DNA of 64,000 nt from Conus ventricosus (GCA_018398815.1 CM031615.1:53941256-54005255); one strand, 5' to 3'; positions 1-12,700 are shown, counted from the first letter of the stretch. A program made the numbers and translations. Notes: a model not told the origin generated them from the letters alone.

Positions 1-33
1 TGCGTTAGAAGAAGTTCATTTTGATTCGAGGTT

Positions 34-918
34 AAACTTTTAAATCTCAGCCGCCGTGGCGAAGTGGTTAGCGTCGCGGACTCCCGGCTGGGAGGTCGTG
101 GGTTCGAATCCATCAGAAGTCATGTGGGTTTTTCTGCCCCGACCGGCTCCTACCCAGAGTTAAGTTTGCTGCGGACTCAGTTGGGAAGACTGGGACCACA
201 CAGTCGAGTTTCATCCACTTAATGGATGCGTTTCTGAGAGTGTTGCTCAAATTTCCTGACCAACACTGCAGGTGCTTGTATCTCTCGGGCCTGGTTGACG
301 TCGGGATATATTATGAAAGGAAGCATAGAGTACAGCCCTGTCATGTAGTCTCAGACCGAAATGGAAATCCGTAGCATTATCTTAATCATCCTCATTCTCA
401 TTGATCAGCATTAAAAAAATGTCTCAAATTCTGTGGCCCTTCATGCCCTGCTCTCATGGTGACCTCAATTTCGATGTCCTCTCCAGTCTGTGGCTTTGGT
501 TTGGTTCCATCGGGGTCACCGGTATCGGCGAGTCCATGGGGTCTGTCGGTGGACGGACGTGGTGGCGCCCTCCGGAGGGAGAGCTCACTCAACGCCGGCT
601 CCGCGACTAAGCAATTATTGTCGTCAGTAGGGGGCTTAGTGGGTGGTGTCCTGCGTATGTTAGATCAGAACAGGCGCCACTGAACACCACCGAAGTGACT
701 CGGCAGCAGTGCAGTGTCTCCTCCGGTGGGTTGCCTCTTAACGACTTGACATTGACTGCTCCCTGTGGATTGCTGGTGCCGGGGCTGCGGCGGGGCCGAC
801 CGGGCTGTGGCTGTGGACGGGGTGTCGGAATGAGCGGCGTGGGTACACTGCCTCTGAGGTGGCGCAGAGGTTGGGACAGCAAAAAAAAACAAACAAACAA
901 ACAAACTTTTAAATCTCA
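34..918 (+). mobile_element. tRNA-derived SINE insertion with 16-bp target-site duplications
   Basis: A 16-bp direct repeat (AAACTTTTAAATCTCA) occurs at 34-49 and again at 903-918. Between the copies lies about 853 bp that begins with a tRNA-like head (50-125) and ends in an A-rich tail (881-902, runs of A and CAAA). A tRNA head, an A-rich 3' end and a long duplication are the hallmarks of LINE-mobilised SINE insertion. The length is large for a SINE, so this may be a composite of a short SINE (about 50-400) and a second repeat (about 400-880) mobilised as one unit. The 400-880 half recurs in reverse orientation at about 17130-17480, 39830-40075, 43520-45000 and 62440-62690. Non-autonomous: no coding sequence. 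Confidence 0.75.
50..125 (+). promoter_or_regulatory. tRNA-like head with internal Pol III A and B boxes
   Basis: The A box is TGGCGAAGTGG at 57-67 and the B box is GGTTCGAATCC at 101-111, with tRNA-like spacing. The cloverleaf is imperfect and is followed directly by SINE body rather than a T-run terminator, so I read it as the promoter head of the SINE and not as a functional tRNA gene. Confidence 0.7.
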
Positions 919-2370
919 ATTTTAACTAATGTATTGGTTGTTTTGGAGCAAATGGATAGTGCCACGTGAAAGTTTAGGGTGTAAGGAACACATTTCTGCA
1001 AAAAGTCAAAATGCCCCAGGTAGACCCTCACCAGCTATTTTCAGCTGTAGCCGTGAAGTAGGCCGCGTGAGTTAAGACTGGTTTCATGGTGGTGGGTCAC
1101 ATATAGGTTTTATAATCAGAATTATTACACTGCATTGTTTGATAGAGTTGAACATGGTCTACTTATCCAAAAATAGACAAAAAAATGTGCCAGTTCTTAG
1201 TCTTTCTTGTCAAATGCTTCATTCACTTTATTTTCATAAACATCATCAATGAATAGTTCTTTCACCACTGCTGCTGCAATTATTATCAGCTTCTCCGTTT
1301 TCATATTAGCCTTGTAAAGTAAGTTATAAAACAGAAGCTCATTATATAGTCTGATGTCATGCTATGTGTTTTGAGTTGAGCGCTTTGCTTCAGTTCTTGA
1401 GGACACATGGGTTGGTTGCTTTCTCTTCAAATCAGCTAATAAATCAATAGTTACTGATGCATTGGAAGGACTGAATGTGTATTCTGAAACTGCTGAATAA
1501 GAATCTTGAGGAAAAATTGGATGGAATACTTTTAGAATCACCACTGTTATGGTATTGCAATGCATCCTGTCTGACCACTCACCTGCTGCTAGTGTTATCA
1601 TCGTACCTTGCTATATGATGACTCGCAGGAATGCTTGCAGCATGCTGTGGAAACGCTGGCATTGCTGCCACCTCTTCCAGTTTTCTTTTCTTTTATAATG
1701 CATTTCCTGTTTCAACTGGATGTTCAAAAATGGGGAGTTTGTATTATACTCCCTGTTTGGCTAGTATACTTACCATGTCAGACCATAGCATTCCACGGCA
1801 GTTAGTTAGTTCTGCAGGCCGAGATTTTTTGTGGCTAATGCAGTAATAAGACCATCACGTGACGTCCACACTACTTCCGCCAGCGAAGAAACCGGTGTAA
1901 ACTTCCTGTTCCTCATTCAACGAGGCCTCAAAACTGACATTTGGAAGTCATGTATTGGACATTGTGAAGTCCAACGCTAGAAGATAGATTAATGCTCTGC
2001 ACACACAGGAACTGACACATATTGAACAATGTTTTGCTTGTGAAAAATTTGTTGATCAGTTTAAGCAGTTAGGAGTGAAAATATTTGTAGATGGCCAGAC
2101 TTCCTGTTGCACAGCCTGGCTTCCATTGTTTGTCATCAGGATGCTGGATCAGTGTTACATTCCTTGTCACCATGTCTTTTTTTTTCAAACCTCTTTGTTT
2201 TTGGTTTTCACTCCATGGAAAGAATAGAGGTTAACATCTTATGAACTTGAGACTTTTGAGGATATGTGCATGAATCAGATTCTGAATGTCAAACGTGTCG
2301 TAGCTCAGAGCTGTCCTAGGACCAAGAGTCCAGAGGTGTTGTGGGAGGCAGAGCTTTGGACTAGTGGCAA
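919..2370. other. Upstream intron sequence
   Basis: Apart from the terminal repeat at 1727-1950 I see no exon, RNA gene or recognisable protein fragment. No stretch fits the EEA1 coiled coil expected just upstream of the first exon in this window. Confidence 0.4.
1727..1950 (+). repeat. Solo DIRS-type terminal repeat
   Basis: It opens with AAAAATGGGGAGTTTGTATT and continues with the same order of short blocks as the left inverted terminal repeat of the DIRS element at 18274: TATACTCCCTGTTT, GGCTAGTATA, CTTACCATGTC, GGCCGA, TTTTTGTG and ACTACYGCC-like sequence. No coding sequence of the element lies beside it, so it is either a solo terminal repeat or the end of a deleted copy of the same family. 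Confidence 0.65.
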
Positions 2371-2484
2371 TGTCTTCATTACACTGTATCCAACATGGCT
2401 CAATAATACTTCCTGTATTTCCATGTGCAGCCTTACACTGTATCCAACATGGTTCCATGATACTTCCTGTATCTCCATGTGCAG
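2371..2484 (+). repeat. 54-bp tandem duplication ending in acceptor-like sequence
   Basis: Two copies of a ~54-bp unit (TACACTGTATCCAACATGG ... TCCATGTGCAG) lie just upstream of the first exon. Each copy ends in an AG that resembles a 3' splice site. Confidence 0.7.
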
Positions 2485-2519
2485 GGAGCTGGGTGCTAAT
2501 GATGAGGTTTGTTTGGCAG

Positions 2520-2605
2520 GTTAAAACTGTGTCGGAAACCAAGGACAGCCAGGTGGCAGATCTTCAGCAGCAACTGGCCATCGCCACAAACAGTTTGAGG
2601 AAGAG
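2520..2605 (+). CDS. EEA1: EEA1 exon 1 of window (coiled coil)
   Basis: The acceptor is GTTTGGCAG and the donor AGAG|GTAAAC. It reads in phase 0 as coiled coil ([17 protein letters not shown] and so on), matching the EEA1 QQVADLQ segment. It ends with two bases of a codon, whereas exon 2 starts in phase 0, so the two cannot be joined directly. By comparison with vertebrate EEA1 about 30 residues are missing between them, so an exon is probably lost or unrecognised within 2606-3909. The donor context is the seed of the following array. Confidence 0.7.
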
Positions 2606-5301
2606 GTAAACCATCTGTTTGATGAAGTGAGGAAGAGGTAAACCACCTGTTTGATGAAGTGAGGAAGAGGTAAACCACCTGTTGGATGATGTGAGGAAAA
2701 GGTAAACCACCTGTTGGATGATGTGAGGAAGAGGTAATCACCTGTTGGATGATCTGAAGAAGAGGTAAACCACCTGTTTGATGAAGTGAGGAAGAGGTAA
2801 ACCACCTGTTTGATGAAGTAAGGAAGGGGTAAACCACCTGTTGGATGATGTGAGGAAGAGGTAAACCACTTGTTGGATGATGTGAAGAAGAGGTAAACCA
2901 CATGTTGGATGATCTGAAGAAGAGGTAAACGACTTGTTGGATGATCTGAAGAAGAGGTAAACGACTTGTTGGGTGATGTGAGGAAGAGGTAAACCACTTG
3001 TTGGATAGTGTGAGGAAGAGGTAAACCACTTGTTGGATGATCTGAAGAAGAGGTAAACCACTTGTTGGATGATCTGAAGAACAGGTTAAACCACTTGTTG
3101 GATGATCTGAAGAAGAGGTAAACCACTTGTTGGATGATCTGAAGAAGAGGTAAACCACTTGTTGGATGATCTGAAGAAGAGGTAAACGACTTGTTGGGTG
3201 ATGTGAGGAAGAGGTAAACCACTTGTTGGATAGTGTGAGGAAGAGGTAAACCACTTGTTGGATGATCTGAAGAAGAGGTAAACGACTTGTTGGGTGATGT
3301 GAGGAAGAGGTAAACCACTTGTTGGATAGTGTGAGGAACAGGTAAACCACTTGTTGTATAGTGTGAGGAACAGGTAAACCACCTGTTGGGTAATGTGAGG
3401 AAGAGGTAAATCACTTGTTTGATAATGTGAGAAAGAGGTAAACCAGTTGTTGGATAATGAGAGGAAGAGGTTAACATGTTGGTTTAAATATTGCAATGTG
3501 GCAAACAGATAGTGAAAAGTTAACCACATGAGTTGGTAGTGGTTGTCCATTCTACTCAGGCTGTTACTGATATGACCTTTGTAATGTATTTTTTGTTGCT
3601 TTTGAAATGCTTTTTAATGAATTAATTACGCTTGAAATATTACTGTGGAAAACCTTAAGAGGAAAGGCTTGCTTCTCATCAAGGCCAAGTTTTATGGAAT
3701 ATTGTATGCACTGTATCTATACATGATGATAATTTTATGGATGACTAGAGTAACCTCATGTCTACGTGGTGACATTCTTCGGAGGGCTGTGTGTGGTCAG
3801 CTGGGCTATAATGACCTTGGCACTAACACTTAACGCTTGTGACAGCGACGACCTGTAATGACCTTGACACATGTGACCTTGACACTGACACATAGTCTGT
3901 GTGCTGCAGAGTCAGGCCAGCGATGACCTCAGGGTACAGCTGCGGGAAAAGGACGCCCTGCTGGACAGCGAGACCAGGAAAAGTGCACAGAGGTGATGAT
4001 GACCATTGTTGATTCCTTCCTGTCTGTAAATGACCATTGGTCGATTCCTTCTTGTCTGTAAATGACCATTGGTCGATTCCTTCTTGTCTGTCTCCTGTAT
4101 GATGACCATTGGTCAGTTTCCTATGGTCTGTCATCTGTGGTGATGACCATTGGTCGATTCCTTCTGGTCTGTCATCTTGATGTCATAGGGATGGTGCTAG
4201 GTGTTCATCGGAGCATATATAATGATAATGGATTTGGTGATAGGAATTCATTAATTAAAGGTATTTCAAAGTACTGATGTTGAGGATAGAAATGTATAAA
4301 AGTTCATGCCATGATAATCAGGATGATGATGGGAATTTGTAACAGTCTTTGAAGTATGTTGCAAGACTACTTGATTCCTTTAGAGATTAAATGGGAAGCT
4401 TTGAGCATTAAGAGTCACTGTTTTAGGAATCTTGTGTTAAAATGTATGTCATGATACTGAGGGTGGTGATAGAAATTCTTCAGTTATATCAAGTGTGAAA
4501 TTTTCTGGTGCAATTATTCTTTTTCAGTTCCTCGTGTCTCTTCTGAATTGATAAACTTGTGCCTTTTCTTTTATCATTGATCTGCTGAACTGCAAAGAAG
4601 ATCAGGGGAGGAGAGAGAGAAGACCATGGCTATGTCTAAATTTACCTGGTAAAAAAAAGATAATGTAATGATAGAAAGAAGCTCAACGAATAATTCAGAA
4701 AACTGCTTTCCTTCAGTAGAATATCTTCCCTTACAGAGTCAAATATGCACATGGCCAAGAACAGAAATGAGTTCAGGGACCTGGTTAGCCTGGTGAAAAA
4801 GGTAGTGCCCTCTTGATCCTAGAGTGCAGGGTTCACACCTTGCTTGACCTATAGGTGAGAGGAAGTTTTCTGAGTAAGGTCAGCTTTGTGACTTGACTTT
4901 TAGATCAAAGGAAGTTTTCTGAGTAAGGTGAGCTTTGTGACTTGACTTTTAGATCAGAGGAAGTTTTCTGAGTAAGGTCAGCTTTGCGACTTGACTTATA
5001 GATCAGAGGAAATTTTCTGAGTAAGGTCAGCTTTGTGACTTGACATAGGTGAGAGGAAGTTTTCTGAGTAAGGTCAGCTTTGTGACTTGACTTATAGGTC
5101 AGAGGAAGTTTTCTGAGGACGGTCAGCTTTGTGCAGGATATAACCCTGTCTGGTGTCTTTTATACAGGAGTCCATTATATGAGTGCTTAAGTTGCTTAAG
5201 CATTTAAAACCTTTTCCAACAGTCACAGTAAAGACGACCACTGTGTCCTTCAGGGATAGCTATCTCTCATACATACACAAATGCGCGTACTCACACACTC
5301 G

Positions 5302-5353
<52 letters not shown>

Positions 5354-8300
5354 CACCGACATACACATACACACATACACACTTACTAGTATTCACGTTA
5401 CATCATCCACAGAGACAGAATATAGTTGCCATGACAGTGGGATTATGAATTGTCACCTAGCTGGAAATGTCACGAAGGGTGAAATCTTGGGGCTGCAGCC
5501 AACAAACATGGAAGAAGAGAGGGTGAATGCAGCGTGTCCGACTGTTGTCAGCGTGACTGGTTGATTTGAATAGACGGATACTGTCAGGTCATGAAGGGAG
5601 GGATGGTGACCTGACCTGATTGGTTTGCCTCTGCATTCAAAGGGCTATAACTTACTGCTATATCCAGCAGCCTTGTCAATAATATCAACAGTCGCAGGGT
5701 CAGTCAGAAAGTTTTGATTTTGTTGCTTTCATTTGAAAGTAACATATCAATTTTTGTGGAAGAAAAGACTAAAAATATTGTGGAAAAATATTCTCAGTCA
5801 GTACATTGTGTATACATATTGTGCGAGGATGGTTTAGGTGATGAGAGGAAGCAAGAGTGTTGTGTGGTGTGTTGACAGTAAAGAGAAACTGAGTGATGTA
5901 GAGAAGTGACAGTATTGTGTGGTGTGTTGACAGTGAAGAGAAGCTCAATGATGTAGAGAAGAACCTGAATTCAGCACAGGAAGAACTAACTCGACTGGAA
6001 ACAGAGAGAACCCAGCTGATTGCCAAGGTAAGCTGACAGGGTCACACACTGCCAAGGTAGGCTGACAGGGGTCACACACTGCCAAGGTAAGCTGACAGGG
6101 GTCACACACTGCCAAGGTAAGCTGACAGGGGTCACACACTGCCAAGGTAAGCTGACAGGGGTCACACACTGCCAAGGTAAGCTGACAGGGGTCACACACT
6201 GCCAAGGTAAGCTGACAGGGGTCACATGCTGCCAAGGTAAGCTGACAGGGGTCACACACTGCCAAGGTAAGCTGACAGGGGTCACACACTGCCAAGGTAG
6301 GCTGACAGGGGTCACACACTGCTAAGGTAAGCTGACAGGGGTCACACACTGCCAAGGTAAGCTGACAGGGGTCTCACATTGCCAAGGTAGGCTGACAGGG
6401 GTCACATGCTGCCAAGGTAAGCTGACAGGGGTCACACACTGCCAAGGTAAGCTGACAGGGGTCACACACTGCCAAGGTAAGCTGACAGGGGTCACACACT
6501 GCCAAGGTAAGCTGAAAGGGGTCACACACTGCCAAGGTAAGCTGACAGGGGTCTCACATTGCCAAGGTAAGCTGACAGGGGTCACATGCTGCCAAGGTAA
6601 GCTGACAGGGGTCACATGCTGCCAAGGTAAGCTGACAGGGGTCACACGCTGCCAAGGTAAGCTGACAGGGGTCTCACATTGCCAAGGTAAGCTGACAGGG
6701 GTCACATGCTGCCAAGGTAAGCTGACAGGGGTCACACACTGCCAAGGTAAGCTGACAGGGGTCACACACTGCCAAGGTAAGCTGAAAGGGGTCACACACT
6801 GCCAAGGTAAGCTGACAGGGGTCACACACTGCCAAGGTAAGCTGACAGGGGTCACACACTGCCAAGGTAAGCTGACAGGCTTCTGACAGGCTTCTCTCCA
6901 CACTTGGTCAAAAGCCATCATCATGTTGACAGAGACAGGTATGGTTTTCGTCTTCTCTTGGCAGCACTATCTGGTCTTCTGTTCTTGTGGAAGCCTGACG
7001 GTGTGGGGTGAATGTGGCCATTCTTCTCCTGGTGAATGTGGAGGTGCTTATTCACCTTTTGCTGCATGGTCTTACCAAGACAGGTGAGAAGGCTGATGGG
7101 CCAATACTAGTCTTTTTGGACCTGTCCTTGTTCAAGACAGGTGTTGTGATCGCTTCCTGCCAGCAGCCAAGGAATTCATAGTGTCAGTACTGATTGAATT
7201 TGTCCAGTAACTTCTGCTTGGTCTTCTTCCCGAGATGTTTGATCATGTCGTTAGTTAAACATGGAGGCTCTGGAGATTATCGCTCCAGTACATCATGTGC
7301 TGTGTCTTCAATACAATTTGTAGTGCAGTCCACGTTCTGGGGGATGTCACTTCCAGAGTTGATGCTGCTTTCTTCACAGAGCTTGTCCCTCAGCTCTCCG
7401 AATTTGATTTCTCTCGTTTGTGGTGTTTTGCACATGCTGAAATGTATTTGACTCCATTGGGTGGGTTGTGAAGCCTGGGCATGTGGCTACTGTGATGATG
7501 TGTTAGCAGCCATAGTTAAAGCAGATTCTTGCCTTGCTTCCATGTGTGTAAAGCAGATTCTTACATTGCTTCCATGTGTGTAAAGCAGAGTCTCGCACTG
7601 CTTCCATGTGTGTTTCAGATTGAGGCAGGGGATGGTGTCAGTGCCGCCATGGATCAGCTGCAGCAAGATAACGTGAGTTTTGCCCTTGATCCTTTGTGGC
7701 TGTGGGTCTCTTAGAACTTGTAGAGAATGTGAGTTTTGCCCATTGATTCTTTGTGGCTGTGGTCTCTTAGCACTTGTAGATAACGTGAGTTTTGCCCATT
7801 GATTTTTTGTGGCTGTGGGTCTGTTAGCACCCATAGATAGATGTGCCCCAGCTCTCCGCTTAACATAATTACACAACATATAACATAATTAACGGCACAA
7901 ATTATTCGATACAAATTTGAATTATTATGTACATCATAAGCCAATTGTTTAAACAAATGTATGTTGTAGACAGTGACTGAATGTGTGAGGAATTTTGATT
8001 GTTTCATATGATTTATCATGTGTTCATATATATGTTCATGATGATCTTGCTGAAGGGATTAAAAAGATTTATTAAAAAAAAAAAAATAATAATTACACAA
8101 CATGACAAGTAATAGAATACTTCAAAGAGGTAGACAAAATTCTCAAGCTCAGAATCGGGGGAAAGGAGAAGACCCCCTCCCAAGGCATAATGGGAACGTG
8201 AGTACTGATAGTTACACAACATGGTATTTCCCTGGCACAGAGAGGTTGAGCCAAGTGGGAGGTGAGAAAGGCTTAAAAGAAAGCGTCACAATACTGCGAC

Positions 8301-9723
8301 ATCCTCTCGGATGCTTGTGGAAAAGAAAATGGAATCATAGTACTGGACTCTTTGAACAAAACAAACAAAAAAAAGGTTTAACTCAGCCCCCAGCAGGATG
8401 AGGGGTGGACGAATCAGAATAAGAAACTGAAAGAGGACTAGTCACAACAGACCATGCATTGCAGACCGCAGTGCTAGCATGAGAAAATTCTAAGCTAGGG
8501 GTTCGAATCATCATCATCTTACACAAATAGAGAGCGCGCGGTCTACTTGTCAAAAGTGCCGGAACCTTTCCACTTCTTTGGGCTTTGCCCCCTGGCCCTT
8601 GACTTGGCCTGGAGGCCTAAAGCTGCCCTGGGTCTTCCTGCTTTGTTGTTGTTGTTTTTTCTGGCTTCATCCCTGTGTAAGCAACACCTTCCAGAAAGCT
8701 CAGGTCACCTGAAGTCAGGGGTTTCATTCTGTCTCCATGGTGATAACTGTCCCCAGTTAGACGATGGCTGACGGGGAGTCCTGGCAGTTTCAGCTGATGT
8801 GAGATAGCCTGAGCAAGAGGGAAAACAAAAACGTTCACCTTCACCTGTTCGTTACAGGCCAGTCTTCAGGAGAAAGTGTCGTCCCTGCAGAAGTCCCTTC
8901 AGACGCAGTCCAAGGAGAGTGGGGAGAAGATGGAAGCGCTGCACACTCAGCTTCAGGAGGTCAAGGGAGAGCACCAGGCAGCAGAGGATCGATGCACCAA
9001 GTTACAGGCAGCCCTGGAGGAGAAGTCAGAGAAGCTCAATGTGTCCCAGCAGAAACTTCAGGTCAGTTTGGTTTCCAGGTGTGTGCGTCAAAGAGCGATG
9101 TGAGAAGTGTTTAAAGGTGAATGATAAACAGGAACAGTCATTTTGTTCATATAGTCCGCCAATAATGGCATACAGTTTCAAATCAACGCTGAGGTTTTTT
9201 TATTCATCTAGCCCGCATGTATGTCGAAAAAAAAAAAAAGAAAGAAAACTAGAGATGAAGTTCTTGAGCGGTAATCGCATTTGCAGAATTCAACCTTGGT
9301 GGTGTCTTGTGTTTTGTCTGAAAATGGATATTTCTAACACTGCATGTAAAGTCACATCTGGCTGTGTCTACTTCTTCCACAAGATTCCAGAAGCAGACAC
9401 TACAGCCCCAATGCATATGTTTAAAAAAAAAAGGCAAAAGGGAGAAAATGCACGCCCAAGTAAGCTGTTGAATCAGGTTTGAAAGTACTTTATATTGGAA
9501 GAATAAGTGTTTGACTGTAGTTGCTACAGGATCAGGTATTCCTGTCCCTCTGCCCTCTGCTGCGTGATGGCAGACAAAAACAACCCCTCCCCCACACACA
9601 CACACAAATGATGGAAACCCCATAGCCCCACCCCTAGGTAGTTTGATCTGCCTATAATGTGTTTTCACAGATGGAAGTATTTGGCATTTCCCCCCTCCTC
9701 CTCCTGCCGTCTGTCGTACTCTC

Positions 9724-9765
<42 letters not shown>

Positions 9766-12700
9766 ATTTAATCAGACATTTGTTGCCCTCATTTTCAGCA
9801 AAATGCCCAAACCTATGAAGTTATTATCCAAACAACGAGATACAAAAAATTTAGTGCACCATGTGAAACTAACCTTACCCTTTTCTTTCCAACATGGCGT
9901 TCACAAAATTGGCAGGCAACAACCATAATGACAAGTTCTCTGATACTTCTGTTGATCAAGAAAGGAAGTGAAATGATGTGAAGAGAAAATGTTGGATGAG
10001 AGTGTGACCTGGGAGCTGGTGCTGTGTGCCGGCTGTGGGATGTGCAATGAAACGAAGACTGGTACTGTGTGCAGGCTGTGGAAAGTGAAGTGGAGACCAA
10101 GGCGGAGCTTCTGCGGACGTCGGAAGCGTCCAAAGCCAGCCAGCGCACGGACCTGGAGAACCACATCGGCACCATGCAGAACACCGTGGACCAGCTCAAC
10201 ACAGAACTGGCCTCCACCAGGCAGCAGTTGGAGCAGGTACAGTGTCAGTTACACCAACAGAAAAGACCGCCAGGATTGACAGTGGCAAGTCATACAGAAC
10301 TGAAGTGAATCAAAACACGGTTTTTCACAGTGATATCTGGCATCTGACGAGTTAGACTTGAAACATTGAAGAACCTCATTGTACTGGCTTGATCAGCTGG
10401 TATGGCTGCTGTGCACAGCCAGTGACTGTTCTCTTTGTCCTAGTCTGTGACAGCAGAGAAGTCTTTATTTACTTGACCTCCATGTCCTAGTCTGTGACAG
10501 CAGAGAAGTCTTTATTCACTTGACTTCCATGCCCTAGTCTGACAGCAGAGAAGTCTTTATTTACTTGACTTCCATGCCCTAGTCTGTGACAGCAGAGAAG
10601 TCTTTATTTACTTGACTTCCATGCCCTAGTCTGTGACAGCAGAGAAGTCTGTATTTACTTGACTTCCATGCCCTAGTCTGTGACAGCAGAGAAGTCTGTA
10701 TTTACTTGACTTCCATGCCCTAGTCTGTGACAGCAGAGAAGTCTTTATTTATTTGACTTCCATGTCCTAGTCTGTGACAGCAGAGAAGTCTTCATTGACT
10801 TGACTTCCACCTATTCAGCAGTCAAACATGGAGCATAGACTGCCCTCGTAACGAGTTTAGCAGTTTTCTCTCTGCAACATGGATAGGTGGTCAGAGGTGA
10901 ACCAAAAGTCGTTTTCACACAGCCATGAACACTGTCATTGAGCAGGGAGCTGTGTACTTGCTAGCTTTAGGTTCATAAGAGCAGTTAACTGGATGCAGCG
11001 TGGTCATGAACATTGACTGCTGTGTCCAGCACAGTGGAAAATTGCTGGGACAAGGCGCAGTACGGTTGAGAATGTTGCTGTCATGTTCAAGAGCAACTAG
11101 TCTAGAATCCTATGCCTGATGTTCAGATGAATGCAGGGGGGCTTAATCTGGGCATAAAGGAGTGGTGTTCCCAATTAAGCAACTGTTAGAAAACTGAAGC
11201 AGCTTCTTGACTTTCCATGAACCTTTAGTTCGTTTCTGAATTGGACACAGATGAACTGTATTCTCATCAGCGCAGTCAGTTGTTTGAGAAGACATGGACA
11301 TTTCTTGACTCAGGGACATGTTCGTCTTGAGGGAGAGAATGTGTCTTTTTACCCAGAGAAAAAACGCTTATTTGTTGGCCGGTTTTTCTCATACATATAT
11401 GCACGATGAGTGCCTTTATCCCACTCACTTGGAATAGGTATTTGAAGTATCTGCTTTTCATGGGAAAAATCCCACTTTGACTAATCTGCTCGGTGTGAAC
11501 TTTTTGATAGATTTTTTAACACAAAACACAAGAAAGTGTTTTCACTGTCCATGATATACTGAAGAGATGCAGAATGAATCAGGTTACACACGAATATTGA
11601 CCTAGATTGTTACTGATTTACAGAATTATATCGCAACTTCAAAGAGTTGCATGAGCTGTGAAATTGGATAATAGCTGTTTCCAAAGCACTGTCAACTTTG
11701 AAGATGAAAGAAATAGCAAAAGAAATAGACCCAACTTGTACTCTGAAGATTAGGATTATAGTAAAGGAAATAGACCCAACTTGTAAGCTGAAGATGAAGA
11801 TGAAAGTAAACAAAGTAGACCCAACTTGTACTTTTAGAAGTTGAAGGTGACAGTAAAGGAAAGAGACCCAACTTGTACTCTGAATAGCAAGGTGATAGTA
11901 AAAGAAATAGACCCAACTTGTACTCCTGAATCAAGAGTGGAAATCTGGTCAGTGTTAACCTTTGTTTGTGTGTGAGATAATCAAGGTTTCTCTGTACCAC
12001 AGAAGAGCTGTTCAGAGTTTCCTTTACTGAAAAAGGTCTAAGTGAAAACTGAGTCAGTGATAGCTTTTTGTCTAAAAAGAACCTAGATCCCTGTTTGTGC
12101 TGTGCATGGTTGATCCAGAATGAGCAGCAAGGGATGGACATGATGGAGAGGGCACAGGTGGTAAGACAAGGTAAAGACAAACATAAGGAAAGAATAGGTT
12201 AAAGAGAAATATGAGAAAACAATAGGGTAAAGAGAAACATGAGAAAATACTATTGTAACAACTGTAGGTTTGTTGTGTGTCCGTCATAGCTGTGAGATTG
12301 TTGTGTGTCTGCCAGGCCAAAGGTGAAACATGAGGATAGACTAACACTGTGGGTCTGCCAGGCCAAAGGTGAAACATGAGGATAGACTAACACAATGTGG
12401 GTCTGTTGTGTGTCCACCAGGCCAAAGGTGAGGTGACCAGCATGAAGGAGAAGGTTGTCAGCCTGGAGGGTCAGCGCAAAGAGCAGGGGGACAAGCTGTC
12501 GCAGCTGCACACCAAGCACCGAGACTTGGAGAGGCAGCTGGCGGATAAGGTGTGTGCTGGGGTGTGGCTGTGTCAGTACCTTACCTGGATAGAGCATGCA
12601 CCTGGTGTGTAGAAGGTTGTGAGTTTGGAACCCCATCCTATCACCCAGCAATGGAATTAGCGATTTCCCTTCCCAGTGTGGATTTAAGTAGGTCTCCTTC

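Noticed and set aside
50..125. Functional tRNA gene
   Set aside because: The head is followed by SINE body without a terminator and lies inside target-site duplications. The cloverleaf is imperfect.
1362..1601. 79-codon minus-strand open frame
   Set aside because: No recognisable motif and no supporting neighbour; compatible with chance.
2496..3477. Minus-strand open frames of 280-320 codons over the array after exon 1
   Set aside because: Repeat-driven, several frames at once, opposite strand to the gene and no recognisable domain.
5945..6924. Minus-strand open frames over the 30-bp array ([10 protein letters not shown] peptide)
   Set aside because: Repeat-driven. Only the last few residues (AFDQVW) come from a real, decayed reverse transcriptase.
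8497..8508. Second Pol III element (B-box-like GGTTCGAATC)
   Set aside because: No matching A box, tail or duplication could be found.
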